This document shows positions 18,391 through 27,336 of a stretch of DNA of 64,000 nt, in pieces (the stretch's first letter is position 1; the number at the start of each line of letters is the position of its first letter). The notes under the pieces are model-generated. The model was not told the DNA's origin. It saw only the letters and a list, made by a program, of their open reading frames with translations, and ran no database searches. Source of the DNA: Sulfurimonas aquatica (GTDB taxonomy: Bacteria > Campylobacterota > Campylobacteria > Campylobacterales > Sulfurimonadaceae); contig NZ_CP046072.1 of NCBI RefSeq assembly GCF_017357825.1, forward strand, positions 1,302,001 to 1,366,000, in the 5' to 3' direction. The translations under genes and the position numbers were made by a program.

Positions 18391-19029
18391 TTAGATTACT
18401 ACATGCTCAAACATGTTTAAAACTTTTTTGAGTTTATGCTCTTTATCATCACCTGATTCTGGACAAAAGTCTAGGTGAGCTTTAATGTTACGCTTTTTGC
18501 ACTCATTTGCAAAAGAGACTATTTCATTATTTTTAGAATCCTCATCGCAGAGATAAAAAATAGGAAAAGAGTCTGTCGCGTTTAAGAAGTTGTTGAGGTT
18601 ATGCTCTTTTGTGTCCGTATTTGAAAGTTTGATGAGTGGAGCATGAGCAAAGACGGCGTTTGCTTTAGATAAAAGAGCATGTAAAATAGCGCCATATCCA
18701 CCCATGGAAGAGCCGTACATATAAATGTCATCCTCACACTCAAGTTCATCCGCTTTTTGCTCTATGAGCTCTTGTAGGAGCTCTTTTATGAAGTGATCAT
18801 CATTCTCGCCTAACCAGCAAGTGTGTTTTTCATTATCTGAGTAAGTGTCTATGGGCGTGAGTACATTCCACATCTTATACTCAAAATGTAGCATGTCTTC
18901 TCTATCTTCGTTATGAAGTACAACGATGAGCGGAACAAAATTTGAAGCAAACGCAGCGGGAGTAAAATGGTAGTGGAGTCTTCGTCCTTTGTCATCTTCA
19001 ATGTATAAAAGCTCTTGTGCGTCTGTCAT
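18391..19029 (-). CDS. alpha/beta hydrolase
   Basis: A 212-residue hydrolase with the nucleophile elbow YGSSMGGYGA (Ser about 107) and a strand/turn FPIFYLCDEDSKNN that may supply the acid. The base is perhaps His in DDKEHKL near the end. There is no signal peptide, so it is cytoplasmic. It is linked to its neighbours: a 90-residue protein lies 12 bases before it and the acetyltransferase 20 bases after it. The substrate is unknown; short-chain acyl esters or peptides are possible. Confidence 0.78.
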   Translation of the reverse strand: MTDAQELLYIEDDKGRRLHYHFTPAAFASNFVPLIVVLHNEDREDMLHFEYKMWNVLTPIDTYSDNEKHTCWLGENDDHFIKELLQELIEQKADELECEDDIYMYGSSMGGYGAILHALLSKANAVFAHAPLIKLSNTDTKEHNLNNFLNATDSFPIFYLCDEDSKNNEIVSFANECKKRNIKAHLDFCPESGDDKEHKLKKVLNMFEHVVI

Positions 19030-19041
19030 GTTATTGTCGTT

Positions 19042-19314
19042 CTAGTTCTCTAGCGGTACGTATATTTGGTACATTTCCCACCACTGCGCGAGGTCTCGCG
19101 CTACGTCTGAGTCTTTGTTTACGATATTCTCAAACATATCACTGTCAAAGTTTTTAAGTATGTCGGCTAACTCTTTTGTGCACTCGACTGGGTACTCATA
19201 TGAGTCCGCACACTCTTCTATGTGATATGGTACCTCTTCGCCTAATGACTCTAGTACGTAAGCATAAAGTTGGCATGTTTTACGTAGTTGTATTTCTCTG
19301 TTTGAGTTACTCAT
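19042..19314 (-). CDS. conserved-looking small protein of unknown function
   Basis: A 90-residue acidic protein with three cysteines (CQLYAY, HIEECADSYEY, PVECTKEL) and a Trp-rich end (ARDLAQWWEMYQIYVPL). No recognised domain. It lies between the thioredoxin gene (23 bases upstream) and the hydrolase (12 bases downstream) on one strand, so it is probably co-expressed. The cysteines could be redox partners of the adjacent thioredoxin, but this is speculation. Confidence 0.65.
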   Translation of the reverse strand: MSNSNREIQLRKTCQLYAYVLESLGEEVPYHIEECADSYEYPVECTKELADILKNFDSDMFENIVNKDSDVARDLAQWWEMYQIYVPLEN

Positions 19315-19337
19315 TATTCATTATCCTTTTAAAATTA

Positions 19338-19772
19338 TTATTTAAGGAGGCCTTCGGCCCATAAGCTAAGCTGTACTTGAGACATTTGAGCACTAACTCG
19401 GCTAACTTCTTGTCCATTTTTAAACGCGATAAGCGTAGGAAGACCACCAACGCCATACTCTTTAGCAACTTTTTGATGTTTATCGGCATTAACCTTTAAA
19501 AATCGCACCTTCATTGGAAAGCCAAGAGCAGCGTCTTCATAGTCGTCATACATCGCCATGCATGGTCCACAGCCCGGTGAATAAAAATCAACTATTATAG
19601 GAATCTCATTTTCTTTTATATGAGTAGAGCACTGCTCATCAGATACGTCTAAAGGAAAAGGATCAGATAGATCTCCTTGACACTGTGAACAAGTGACTTG
19701 CGCATCTTTCATTGCGGTAGAGATAGCGTTAACGCTATGACACTCTGGGCATACGACTTTTTGAGTTTCCAT
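19338..19772 (-). CDS. thioredoxin 2-like protein with zinc ribbon
   Basis: A 144-residue TrxC-type thioredoxin. The N-terminal CPEC/CSQC pairs (Cys8, 11, 28, 31) form a zinc ribbon. The thioredoxin fold carries Cys68-Gly-Pro-Cys71 and the cis-proline loop GVGGLPTLIAF. The usual Trp before the first active Cys is Gly here (SPGCGPC), and the dipeptide itself is normal. It should reduce protein disulfides in the cytoplasm, and zinc-ribbon thioredoxins are typically induced by oxidative stress. It heads the small-gene cluster to 17810. Confidence 0.88.
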   Translation of the reverse strand: METQKVVCPECHSVNAISTAMKDAQVTCSQCQGDLSDPFPLDVSDEQCSTHIKENEIPIIVDFYSPGCGPCMAMYDDYEDAALGFPMKVRFLKVNADKHQKVAKEYGVGGLPTLIAFKNGQEVSRVSAQMSQVQLSLWAEGLLK

Positions 19773-19897
19773 GATTGACCTTTAAATAAAAATATTTTCG
19801 CAGTATACACTTTTGTTTAAAAATAAAGATTAGATAATTTAGTACTTTTCATCATTAAAGATTAATTGAAACTAGTTAAACAAAAAAGTCTAAATAG

Positions 19898-20689
19898 CTA
19901 TTTATTTAAACTAGTATGCAAATCAAGCATAATGTTTTGGTTAACCTGAATAATGCCACGTTTTGGTCTGTCTAAGTCAATTATTATGAAAACTATTAGC
20001 GTAATGAGTACCGATACCAATACAATTGGAGCAAAAATACGCTTTCCACTTAAGCCAGCGGAATAGCCCATTATCCCTCCTGATGAGATAAAAACGACAA
20101 ATAGCAACATCAACACCACTTCTGGGACTTGCATATGCAGTAACGCGTTTCTTTTACCTTGGCTGTCTATGACGTCGTTAAGTGACTTTACAAACGCGCC
20201 TACCGTTACTGGACTAGGGTCGACATGAGTTGCCGATACAGCTAATGACCATAGTTCATTTTGTATGTTGGATATTTTTTTATTGTAGGATTTTCGCTCT
20301 TTCATCATAGTTAGGTTTAACTGACCAATTTCTATACGTAGACTGATATACTCTTGAAAAAGAGTATTTGCTTGATCTCTAAAATTTTCTGGAAGTAATT
20401 CAACGCGAAGAATAGCCGTCCCAATAGCGTTTGCTTCATCTATCAAAGCCATGCTTCTGTTGTCGTATCGCTGCATAGACATACTAAACGTAAATCCAAG
20501 TAGTAAGGCAAGTAAACCTAGTATACTAGCCTGAATAGAGCCTGTAAGAGATTTTACTTCCATATTTGTACGCGCTTGTATAAATCGACCGATTCTAAAA
20601 CCAAATTCATTAAATAAAATCATTGCTATAAAGAGCGCTACGACTATCGCAACGCTACTATAATTGTAGAGTATTTCTTGTTCGTTCAT
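19898..20689 (-). CDS. DUF4239 (bestrophin-like) membrane protein
   Basis: A 263-residue protein with four hydrophobic segments: two near the N-terminus (about 12-32 and 50-67) and two after residue 190. Between them is a soluble helical region with LLPENFRDQANTLFQEYISLRIEIG. This layout and the QASILGLLALLLGFTFSMSMQRYDNR segment match DUF4239, sometimes called bestrophin-like, whose function is unproven. It starts two bases before the RNase D-like gene stop (20692), so the two are coupled. Confidence 0.8.
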   Translation of the reverse strand: MNEQEILYNYSSVAIVVALFIAMILFNEFGFRIGRFIQARTNMEVKSLTGSIQASILGLLALLLGFTFSMSMQRYDNRSMALIDEANAIGTAILRVELLPENFRDQANTLFQEYISLRIEIGQLNLTMMKERKSYNKKISNIQNELWSLAVSATHVDPSPVTVGAFVKSLNDVIDSQGKRNALLHMQVPEVVLMLLFVVFISSGGIMGYSAGLSGKRIFAPIVLVSVLITLIVFIIIDLDRPKRGIIQVNQNIMLDLHTSLNK

Positions 20690-20691
20690 AT

Positions 20692-21471
20692 TTATTCCTT
20701 GAGTGATAAAACAGTTGAGTACTTTTCATCTTTAAAGTTTTCTTGAAACCATAGAGGCATCGCTTGCATAACAAATGGATATGTTTTTAAGAGGTGGACT
20801 GTGACGTCATAAACTATACACGCATCCTCTGCGGCATATTTGATTTGACTTTGTGACAATGTTGGGGTTTCCCAGTTTGAAGTAGACATGCTTTTTGATT
20901 TTTGTAAATTTTGATTTAAAAATATTCTAGCCGCTTTTTTCGCGCCTATACTATTTCGTGACGTCAGCTTACTTAGAACGCGATCTATGTCAATCGTCCC
21001 TCTCATCTTGATGCCAAACTCACTGTAGAGAGCTTCTCTATCTCCGACTAAATTTATTCCAACTTTAACGATATTATCATTCTCTATTAGAGCTATTAAT
21101 GAACTTATGTCCTTGATTTTTTTTATTTGAATGACATAGCATAGATTGGGAGTGGCAAGCTGGATTACAGCGACTCCATTTGGCGTTTCGCCTTTTTTAA
21201 ACGTCGGTTTTTGCTCACTGTCAAAGCCAATAAGTCTGGTGTACTTAAGTGACTCTATGGCCAAGTCTAACTCCTCTTTGTTTTGAATAACGCTTATCTC
21301 TCGACCTTGAGTAGAATAAGCTGGCATAGTTGTAGTAATATCTGGTCTAGGAGAGTCCAGTAGAGCAAAAAACTCTGTTAATTGGCTAAGAGACTCCGAC
21401 GCACTAGGGAGTGCTTCTAAAAGGGCTTTATCTAACTGTTGAAGCGCTTCTTCTCCAGCAAAGTCACGCAT
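20692..21471 (-). CDS. RNase D-type 3'-5' exonuclease
   Basis: A 259-residue DEDDy exonuclease: DxE in GFDSEQKP (about 80-85), the second acidic site in INLVGDREALY, and the YAAEDACIVYDV motif III with Tyr and Asp. RNase D trims tRNA 3' ends, but the HRDC helicase domains of true RNase D are missing. The N-terminal 60 residues are a unique Pro/Ser-rich segment. It precedes the DUF4239 gene directly; the reason for the pairing is unknown. Confidence 0.82.
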   Translation of the reverse strand: MRDFAGEEALQQLDKALLEALPSASESLSQLTEFFALLDSPRPDITTTMPAYSTQGREISVIQNKEELDLAIESLKYTRLIGFDSEQKPTFKKGETPNGVAVIQLATPNLCYVIQIKKIKDISSLIALIENDNIVKVGINLVGDREALYSEFGIKMRGTIDIDRVLSKLTSRNSIGAKKAARIFLNQNLQKSKSMSTSNWETPTLSQSQIKYAAEDACIVYDVTVHLLKTYPFVMQAMPLWFQENFKDEKYSTVLSLKE

Positions 21472-21569
21472 TAGTTTGAGTCTATGTTTATCTGATATTG
21501 TATGAATGATTTTGATTATATTTTCCTAGTTAATTTTAAAAGTATAAGTATAGCAAAGTACTTTTAATC

Positions 21570-22373
21570 CTAATAAGCGACTCGAATGAGATGCAGACCT
21601 CGCGACTTTGCTCGTGAACTTATCTTTTTTTCTTTGTGGTTTTTTAGTGCTTCGTTTATATCAGTTAAACTAAGTTGCTCTCTGCCAAGAGAAAATAGCG
21701 AGCCCGCAATATAGCGAACCATATATCTTAAAAAACCCTCGCCAACGATTTTAAGACAATAAAGCTCATTTGCAAATAGAGAGTGCTCAACTCTCACTAT
21801 TTCGCAGCTAATAATGGTACGGATGGTGGAATCCATACTCGCGTCTCTTTTTGCAAAGCTATAAAAATCATGTTCACCAATGAAGAGTTTACAAGCCTCT
21901 TGCATAAGTTTTATGTTGAGTGGGTTTGTATTTGAAGAGGGGATATGCGCGGTTATATCATTAGTGAGTGGATTATACACGCCGTCTGTGCAAAAGTAGT
22001 AGTGGTATTCTTTGCTTTTGGCGTCCTTATTAGGATTAAACGCCGCTTGAGAATGCTCACACCTTAAGATACGGATATCATCAGGTAGTAGGGAGTTCAT
22101 ACCAAGCAAAAGTTTTTCTGACGCTATTTCTAGAGGTATGGAGATTTTTATAACTTGTCCTTGCGCGTGAACTCCAGCGTCTGTCCGACTTGCTACGGAG
22201 ATATTACAGCTTTGATATTTACATATCTTTTGTAACGCATGATGAATTGTTGCCTGAACTGTTTGTTTTTCTTGATTTTCTCCGAGATCTTGCCAGCCAT
22301 AGTAACTACTGCCTTTGTATGAAATTATAAGACGATGGTGATACTCTAGTGATGTTTGCTGACTTATTTTGAT
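21570..22373 (-). CDS. TruA-family tRNA pseudouridine synthase, non-canonical start
   Basis: The full frame encodes a complete TruA homologue of about 267 residues. It has SYKGSSYYGWQ near the start, catalytic Asp in SRTDAGVHAQGQV, and the C-terminal GEGFLRYMVRYIAGSLFSLGRE. TruA isomerises U38-40 of tRNA anticodon arms. The first in-frame ATG/GTG/TTG is at 22109, which would delete the catalytic domain. Between the upstream in-frame stop and the conserved region no canonical start exists. I place the start at ATC 22373, eight bases after AGGA. It lies 31 bases downstream of the EamA gene stop. It might be a divergent second TruA or carry a sequencing error. Confidence 0.75.
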   Translation of the reverse strand: MKISQQTSLEYHHRLIISYKGSSYYGWQDLGENQEKQTVQATIHHALQKICKYQSCNISVASRTDAGVHAQGQVIKISIPLEIASEKLLLGMNSLLPDDIRILRCEHSQAAFNPNKDAKSKEYHYYFCTDGVYNPLTNDITAHIPSSNTNPLNIKLMQEACKLFIGEHDFYSFAKRDASMDSTIRTIISCEIVRVEHSLFANELYCLKIVGEGFLRYMVRYIAGSLFSLGREQLSLTDINEALKNHKEKKISSRAKSRGLHLIRVAY

Positions 22374-22404
22374 TTTAGTTTTCCTAGTTGATATTACTGT
22401 ATGA

Positions 22405-23304
22405 TTAAAAGTCTAAGTTTACCTTTCTTTTATAAAACAAAGAGAGATATATTCCAAAAGCGATTAGCATAGCGCCTAGCAGATGGTAGGTTTCTAGAGT
22501 TTCCCCTAAAAATATAGAAGCTAAAATAATCCCAAATATTGGCATAAGGTGCGTAAACTGCGCTGTTTTTGAAGCCCCAATCTTTTCTATTCCGTAGTGC
22601 CAGAAGTAATATGAAGCTATTGATGGAAAAATTGATACGTATAAGAAGATAGGGTAATTGTTCTTGAGTACTTCTAACTCTTTTTCAATGGAGTAACCTT
22701 GATATAAATAAAATGGCGACAATACTAAAAGTCCCATGGCAACGATGGTGGCAAAATACTCATAGTCATTTAAATCTTTTGGTTTGTACTTTATCAAAAC
22801 AGAGTACAGAGCCCATGCGGTTGAAGAGATGATTATGAGGATGTCTCCTTGGTTAAACTTTAGGGAAAATATGTTCGAAACATCAGCTCTTAGGATTAAA
22901 AAAATCACACCTAAAGTAGATAGGATTATTCCTATGGTTTGGTATGAATTTATTTTCTGTTTTAAGATAAAAAAAGACATCAAAAGTACTAAAATTGGCA
23001 CAGTAGAGTTTATTATCAGAGCGTTTGTGGAAGTAGTAGTCGTTAGCCCAAAGTATAAGAGGGTGTTAAATGCTGTAATTCCAAGAATAGATAGAATAGC
23101 TAAGATTTTAAAATTTTGTTTTAGAGAATTTAGTATGTTTTTACGTCTTTTGATTAAAATAGGAGATATTATCAAAAAAACAAACAACCATCTAAAAAAA
23201 GCTAATTCTAAAGGCGTGACATCATCTTTTATATATCTACCTATGATAAAGTTTACAGACCAAAATAGTACACATAGCGTTATCAAAAAATAAGTTTTTA
23301 TCAT
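22405..23304 (-). CDS. EamA/DMT-family transporter
   Basis: A 299-residue membrane protein with ten hydrophobic segments in two five-helix repeats. The EamA signatures are SVNFIIGRYIKDDVTPLELAFFRW in the first half and a similar layout (ALYSVLIKY, and the SIFLGETLETYHLLGAMLIAFGI end) in the second. These exporters move metabolites or amino acids; the substrate is unknown. It overlaps the ABC-F gene by four bases at 23301, so the two are co-transcribed. Confidence 0.88.
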   Translation of the reverse strand: MIKTYFLITLCVLFWSVNFIIGRYIKDDVTPLELAFFRWLFVFLIISPILIKRRKNILNSLKQNFKILAILSILGITAFNTLLYFGLTTTTSTNALIINSTVPILVLLMSFFILKQKINSYQTIGIILSTLGVIFLILRADVSNIFSLKFNQGDILIIISSTAWALYSVLIKYKPKDLNDYEYFATIVAMGLLVLSPFYLYQGYSIEKELEVLKNNYPIFLYVSIFPSIASYYFWHYGIEKIGASKTAQFTHLMPIFGIILASIFLGETLETYHLLGAMLIAFGIYLSLFYKRKVNLDF

Positions 23305-24797
23305 AATGTCTCCTCAATCGTATAGCGATGCTTTTTGCTCTTGTTAAATATCCACCGTTTTGTACTGATGTTTTCTAAAAAAGCCTTGTCATGAGTAATG
23401 AATAGTAGCGCGCCTTCATACTCTCTCAAAGAGGCTTCAAGTAGTTGTATGGACTCTAAGTCCATATGATTGGTCGGTTCGTCAAGTATGATTAAAGAGG
23501 GCTGTTTTAACAGCCCTTGTGCGATTAGAAGCTTTCTCATCTCACCCGGACTTGGTATGGCACTGTTTAGTAGCGCTTTGGCATCTGAACCTAATCTCTG
23601 AACTAGGGTAAAAAGCTCGCCCTTAACTTCAGCGTCTAAACTGCTGACCTCTTCAAACAATAGCTCTGCTTGTTTATCGGTAATCTCTTGAGGAATGTAG
23701 AGAAAATCCTGTTCAAAGTTTATTTTTTCAATAAAGTAGCCAATAAAGGTGCTTTTTCCAGCACCATTTTCTCCACTCATGCCAACTTTGTCACCAACAT
23801 CTACAGATAATCTAGGAAAACATAACTCTGTTGACTCAAAAAGTGTTATGCACTCTTTCTCAACTGCTATAGGAAAGTTATGTTTGGCAATTTCTCCTTC
23901 AAACTTTATTCCCGTTGCATACTCTTTTGAGAGTTTATCCATATTTTCACTTAAGTGGCGTTGTTTAGTGAGCGTTCTCTGGAGCACTTGTCCGTCATTT
24001 TTGTCTTTGCCAGTGAGTATGGCACCGTTTATCTTCTCTTTAAGTGAGCTATCGTGTCTGCCTACATTTTTCTTTGAAAAGCGTTTTTTTGCTAGAGAGA
24101 CCTTTTCTCTTTGAACTTGAACGCTCTTGCTAAGTTTTTTTAGTTCATGCTCTTGTTCTTCAAGTACCTTTTTCTTGTGAGAGAGTGTCTCGTTATAAGC
24201 TTGTTCGGCTAAAGAAAACTTTGACTTGTACGTTAAAACTTCACCCGCTTTTATCATTAGAGTATGTTGTGAGAGCTCATCGAGTAGGGCTCTATCGTGA
24301 CTCACTAGAATACCTACACCCTTATAACTACGAAGTGCCTCAACGACTATGGCTTGCGACTTGCTATCGAGATGATTTGTTGGTTCATCGACCATAAGCA
24401 CGTCACTATCACTTGAGAGTGCTACTGCTAGTTGTAAGCGTTTGCGTTCACCATGGCTGAGCACTTTCCAAGAACCTAACCACTCATCTTTGACCTGCAA
24501 AAGGTCTCTGAGTTTATACGCTTCTTTTGTGTAGGTCATCATAAACTCCTCAAGCTCAAGAGGGGGCAATTCAGTGTTTTGAGCGCAGTAAACTACTAGC
24601 TCATTCCCGATAATCATCCCTTTTTCACTATACAGCTCTTTGAGTATCAGTTTCAAGAGCGTACTTTTACCAGAACCGTTTATCCCAGTTATAGCACTCC
24701 ACCCCTTTTCAAAGTCCAAGTTTATGGCATTAAAAATGGGTTCTGCCGCACTTGGGTACTTGTAGTATAGGTCTCTAATCTTTAAGCTATTTATCAC
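23301..24797 (-). CDS. ABC-F family ATP-binding protein
   Basis: A 498-residue cytoplasmic protein with two ABC domains and no membrane segments. Walker A is GINGSGKST and GENGAGKST. The signatures are LSHGERKRLQLA and PSPGEMRKLLIA, and Walker B is MVDEPTNHLD and ILDEPTNHMD. A helical linker (about 195-275) lies between them. ABC-F proteins act on the ribosomal E site to relieve stalling or confer antibiotic protection. It overlaps neighbours on both sides by four bases, so it sits inside an EamA/ABC-F/flavoprotein operon. Confidence 0.93.
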   Translation of the reverse strand: MINSLKIRDLYYKYPSAAEPIFNAINLDFEKGWSAITGINGSGKSTLLKLILKELYSEKGMIIGNELVVYCAQNTELPPLELEEFMMTYTKEAYKLRDLLQVKDEWLGSWKVLSHGERKRLQLAVALSSDSDVLMVDEPTNHLDSKSQAIVVEALRSYKGVGILVSHDRALLDELSQHTLMIKAGEVLTYKSKFSLAEQAYNETLSHKKKVLEEQEHELKKLSKSVQVQREKVSLAKKRFSKKNVGRHDSSLKEKINGAILTGKDKNDGQVLQRTLTKQRHLSENMDKLSKEYATGIKFEGEIAKHNFPIAVEKECITLFESTELCFPRLSVDVGDKVGMSGENGAGKSTFIGYFIEKINFEQDFLYIPQEITDKQAELLFEEVSSLDAEVKGELFTLVQRLGSDAKALLNSAIPSPGEMRKLLIAQGLLKQPSLIILDEPTNHMDLESIQLLEASLREYEGALLFITHDKAFLENISTKRWIFNKSKKHRYTIEETL

Positions 24798-26035
24798 TCG
24801 CTATGTTCTTTGAGTAATTTTAAAAGGCCCTCTGCGGCTTGCTTGCCTTGAGCCATCACGCCAGTAAGTAGATAACCCCCAGTAGGCGCTTCCCAGTCTA
24901 GCATTTCGCCAACGCAAAATACTCTAGGAAAATCTTTGAGCATCAAATGTTCATCAAGGTTTTCAAATGCTAAACCACCAGCGGTACTGATAGCCTCTTG
25001 AAGAGGTCTATGAGAGTCTAGTGTTAGGGGAAACTTTTTGAGTCTCTTTGCAACTAACTCTGGCTCGCTTAACATCTCTTTAGTCAAAACTTCTCTTAGT
25101 AAAGAGGCCTTAACGCCATCTAAGCCAATGCGTTTCCAAAAAGCGCTCAAACTCTGCTTACCACGAGGGGCGCTTAGTTGCTCTTTGAGCTTACTTTCAC
25201 TACGATGTGGAAATAGGTCCAGATAGACCGTTAGTGGAGATTTCCGCTCTATAAGCTCTCTTAAATATTTTGAATGTGTATAGATTAAACTTCCCTCAAC
25301 GCCATACTCACTTACTAGAAGTTCGCCTAGTTTGGAGTGAAGATTTCCGTTTATGTCTCTGAAACTAAGTTCTACGTTTTTAAGAGGAGTTCCGGAAAAT
25401 TTCTCTTTAAATATCTTTGTAAAAGTCATGTTAAAGCCCATATTTGCAGGCTTGAGTGGCGTTATACTCAAAGCTTTTTCTTGGAGTATTTTAGTCCAAG
25501 CACCAGTTGAGCCTAGTTGTGGCCATGAAGCGCCACCTAACGCCAGTATAACCGCGTCAAAGGAGTACTCTTTAAGACCATCTGGCGTTTGGAACCGCCA
25601 GATATCCTTAGACCAACTCACTAGCTGATGTTTCATCTTAAACTCTGTCTTATTTGCTTTTAGTTGATGTAGCCAAGCGCGAAGTAGGGGTGCTGCTTTT
25701 TTATCTAGGGGATAGACTTTACCTGAAGAGCCAACATACGTCTCAAAGCCAAAGCTCTCTGCCCATAAACGCATCTCATTAGCGTTAAATAGCTCTAACG
25801 CAGGTTTTAAATAATCTTCTGCTTCAAAGTAATGACTTGAAAAGGGGATAGAATCCTCAGCATGTGTAAGGTTTAAGCCTCCACGACCCGCTTGTAAAAA
25901 CTTTCGTCCAACGGAGGGCTTTGCGTCAAATACCATAGGGGTGTAACCTGTGTTAGATAAAACTTCTGCCGCCATGAGACCAGCGGGACCAGCGCCGATT
26001 ATTGCAATCTTGTACGGTAGCGAGTCTAGCGACAT
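24794..26035 (-). CDS. BaiN/RdsA-type flavoprotein (HI0933-like)
   Basis: A 413-residue FAD-dependent protein with an N-terminal Rossmann motif IIGAGPAGLMAAE, the RGGLNLTHAED segment characteristic of this family, and a C-terminal FAD contact (CVGEMLDWEAPTGGYLLTGVMAQG). A central inserted domain binds the substrate region. It matches the family I know as BaiN/RdsA (TIGR03862-like), whose members reduce or dehydrogenate poorly defined substrates. The 3' end overlaps the ABC-F start. Confidence 0.88.
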   Translation of the reverse strand: MSLDSLPYKIAIIGAGPAGLMAAEVLSNTGYTPMVFDAKPSVGRKFLQAGRGGLNLTHAEDSIPFSSHYFEAEDYLKPALELFNANEMRLWAESFGFETYVGSSGKVYPLDKKAAPLLRAWLHQLKANKTEFKMKHQLVSWSKDIWRFQTPDGLKEYSFDAVILALGGASWPQLGSTGAWTKILQEKALSITPLKPANMGFNMTFTKIFKEKFSGTPLKNVELSFRDINGNLHSKLGELLVSEYGVEGSLIYTHSKYLRELIERKSPLTVYLDLFPHRSESKLKEQLSAPRGKQSLSAFWKRIGLDGVKASLLREVLTKEMLSEPELVAKRLKKFPLTLDSHRPLQEAISTAGGLAFENLDEHLMLKDFPRVFCVGEMLDWEAPTGGYLLTGVMAQGKQAAEGLLKLLKEHSE

Positions 26036-26112
26036 GTATGGAGTCCTTTGATAGTTTAAATATTGGGTTGTTTGCTAAAAATTTATTTTAAAAGTATAGC
26101 TAAGCTAAGCTT

Positions 26113-26589
26113 TTAGTATTTATAGATTTTTAGCAGTGGAAGCATCTTTTGCATCTCTTCAAAACTAGGAGACTCTAAAGGATTATCTGAAATATCAAGG
26201 TATACAAAAAGAGGAAAGTGACTCAAATCTGGGAGCGATGAGAGTTTGTTTGTGTGGATAACTAGCTTTTTTAGCCTCGCTTGACTCTTTAGCATGCTGA
26301 TATCAGATATAAAATTGTTTGCTAAAAAAATGAATCGTAGTTTTGGCAACTGCTCTAGGACTGAAATATCATCTATTTTGTTCCCAGTCAGAGCTAGTTT
26401 ATGCAGGTTACTCATATGTGATAAGAGACTAATGTCGCTGATGTTGTTTTGTGAAAGTGAAAGAGCCCCAATCCAAGAGACTTCAAGTATCTCTTTTGGA
26501 ATCTCGTCAAGCTCTAAACCTTTAAGGTCTAGATAGTGCAGGTTCTCTTTTTTAGTCACTTCTATTCGTCTTAGCGCTTCTTCTAGCAT
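26113..26589 (-). CDS. leucine-rich repeat protein
   Basis: A 158-residue cytoplasmic protein (no leader) with about five consecutive 22-residue leucine-rich repeats: LHYLDLKGLELDEIPKEI, WIGALSLSQNNISDISLLSHM, LHKLALTGNKIDDISVLEQL, LRFIFLANNFISDISMLK and LKKLVIHTNKLSSLPDL. These form a curved binding face. It lies 11 bases after a HEAT-like repeat gene, both read leftward. Such short LRR proteins usually bind another protein; no partner is evident. Confidence 0.85.
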   Translation of the reverse strand: MLEEALRRIEVTKKENLHYLDLKGLELDEIPKEILEVSWIGALSLSQNNISDISLLSHMSNLHKLALTGNKIDDISVLEQLPKLRFIFLANNFISDISMLKSQARLKKLVIHTNKLSSLPDLSHFPLFVYLDISDNPLESPSFEEMQKMLPLLKIYKY

Positions 26590-26600
26590 TAACTATCCTT

Positions 26601-27053
26601 TTACTTTTTAGGTAAACAGTTATATGATGTTTTGACCCATGAGTCAAACTTGTTTTTCTTTTCATACTCCATAACGTCATACATTTCAGGATTTTGTTTT
26701 TTTAAGGCAATTTTGAAAGTAAGTAAACATAACTTATCCATCTCTTTGTCATTTTTTACCTTCAAAAACTCCTTTATAAAGTCCTCTAGCTTGTAGCCAA
26801 TATTCTTTTTTCCTAGCGTTATGGGTTTGCCATTTTTTTGTATGCCAAGTGTTTTTGCAGCTTTAAACGCCAGTTCTTTAACTTTGTAGACCTTGTCGTG
26901 TAAAGCTAACCTTAGGATTACCTCTCGTGACTCTAGGCAGTCATACATTTTTAACTCGTTGAGCGCTTCGAGACGCGCTTTGTAGTCAGATTTTAAACCA
27001 GCTTGTTTTATCAGTTGCTCTATATTTCCAGGTGTTTCTTTTAGTAATGCCAC
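26601..27053 (-). CDS. HEAT-repeat-like protein
   Basis: A 150-residue helical protein. Residues 17-75 resemble two HEAT units (KSDYKARLEALNELKMYDCLESREVILRLALHDKVYKVKELAFKAAKTLG), followed by a lysine-rich region and a helical tail (about 85-150) with two cysteines. No catalytic motif. It precedes the LRR gene, and a pair of repeat-scaffold proteins like this suggests they act together, which is inference. Confidence 0.7.
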   Translation of the reverse strand: MALLKETPGNIEQLIKQAGLKSDYKARLEALNELKMYDCLESREVILRLALHDKVYKVKELAFKAAKTLGIQKNGKPITLGKKNIGYKLEDFIKEFLKVKNDKEMDKLCLLTFKIALKKQNPEMYDVMEYEKKNKFDSWVKTSYNCLPKK

Positions 27054-27336
27054 GTAAATTTTCCTTGCGTTATTCGCTGTGTATTTTCTATACTAATTAT
27101 ACATTTAATGACGCAGTATAGCGTATACCTGGGATAACATAGTTAAGATAGGTGCTTATTTTGGGGTATAAACCCAGAGAATAGTAGTTGAATTTTTTTA
27201 CTAGACATTGATTTTGAATGAGAATGATTAGATGTGTATTCATTTAATAACAAGAAGTAGTATAAAAAACTTATCGAATGTACAGCTATATCTGTTATAA
27301 ATCCATATTAATTTACATTCTATCATGGAGAAAACA

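Noticed and set aside
22107-22109. TTG at 22109 as the start of the TruA-like gene
   Set aside because: It would remove the first ~88 codons, including the catalytic Asp and the conserved N-terminal fold that remain fully open in the same frame.
22784-23293. 169-codon plus-strand frame opposite the EamA gene
   Set aside because: Antisense to a ten-helix transporter with clear family motifs; no ribosome binding site.
27220-27260. Fur-box-like sequence in the gap before 27337
   Set aside because: Only a partial match to the iron-box consensus and no iron genes nearby.
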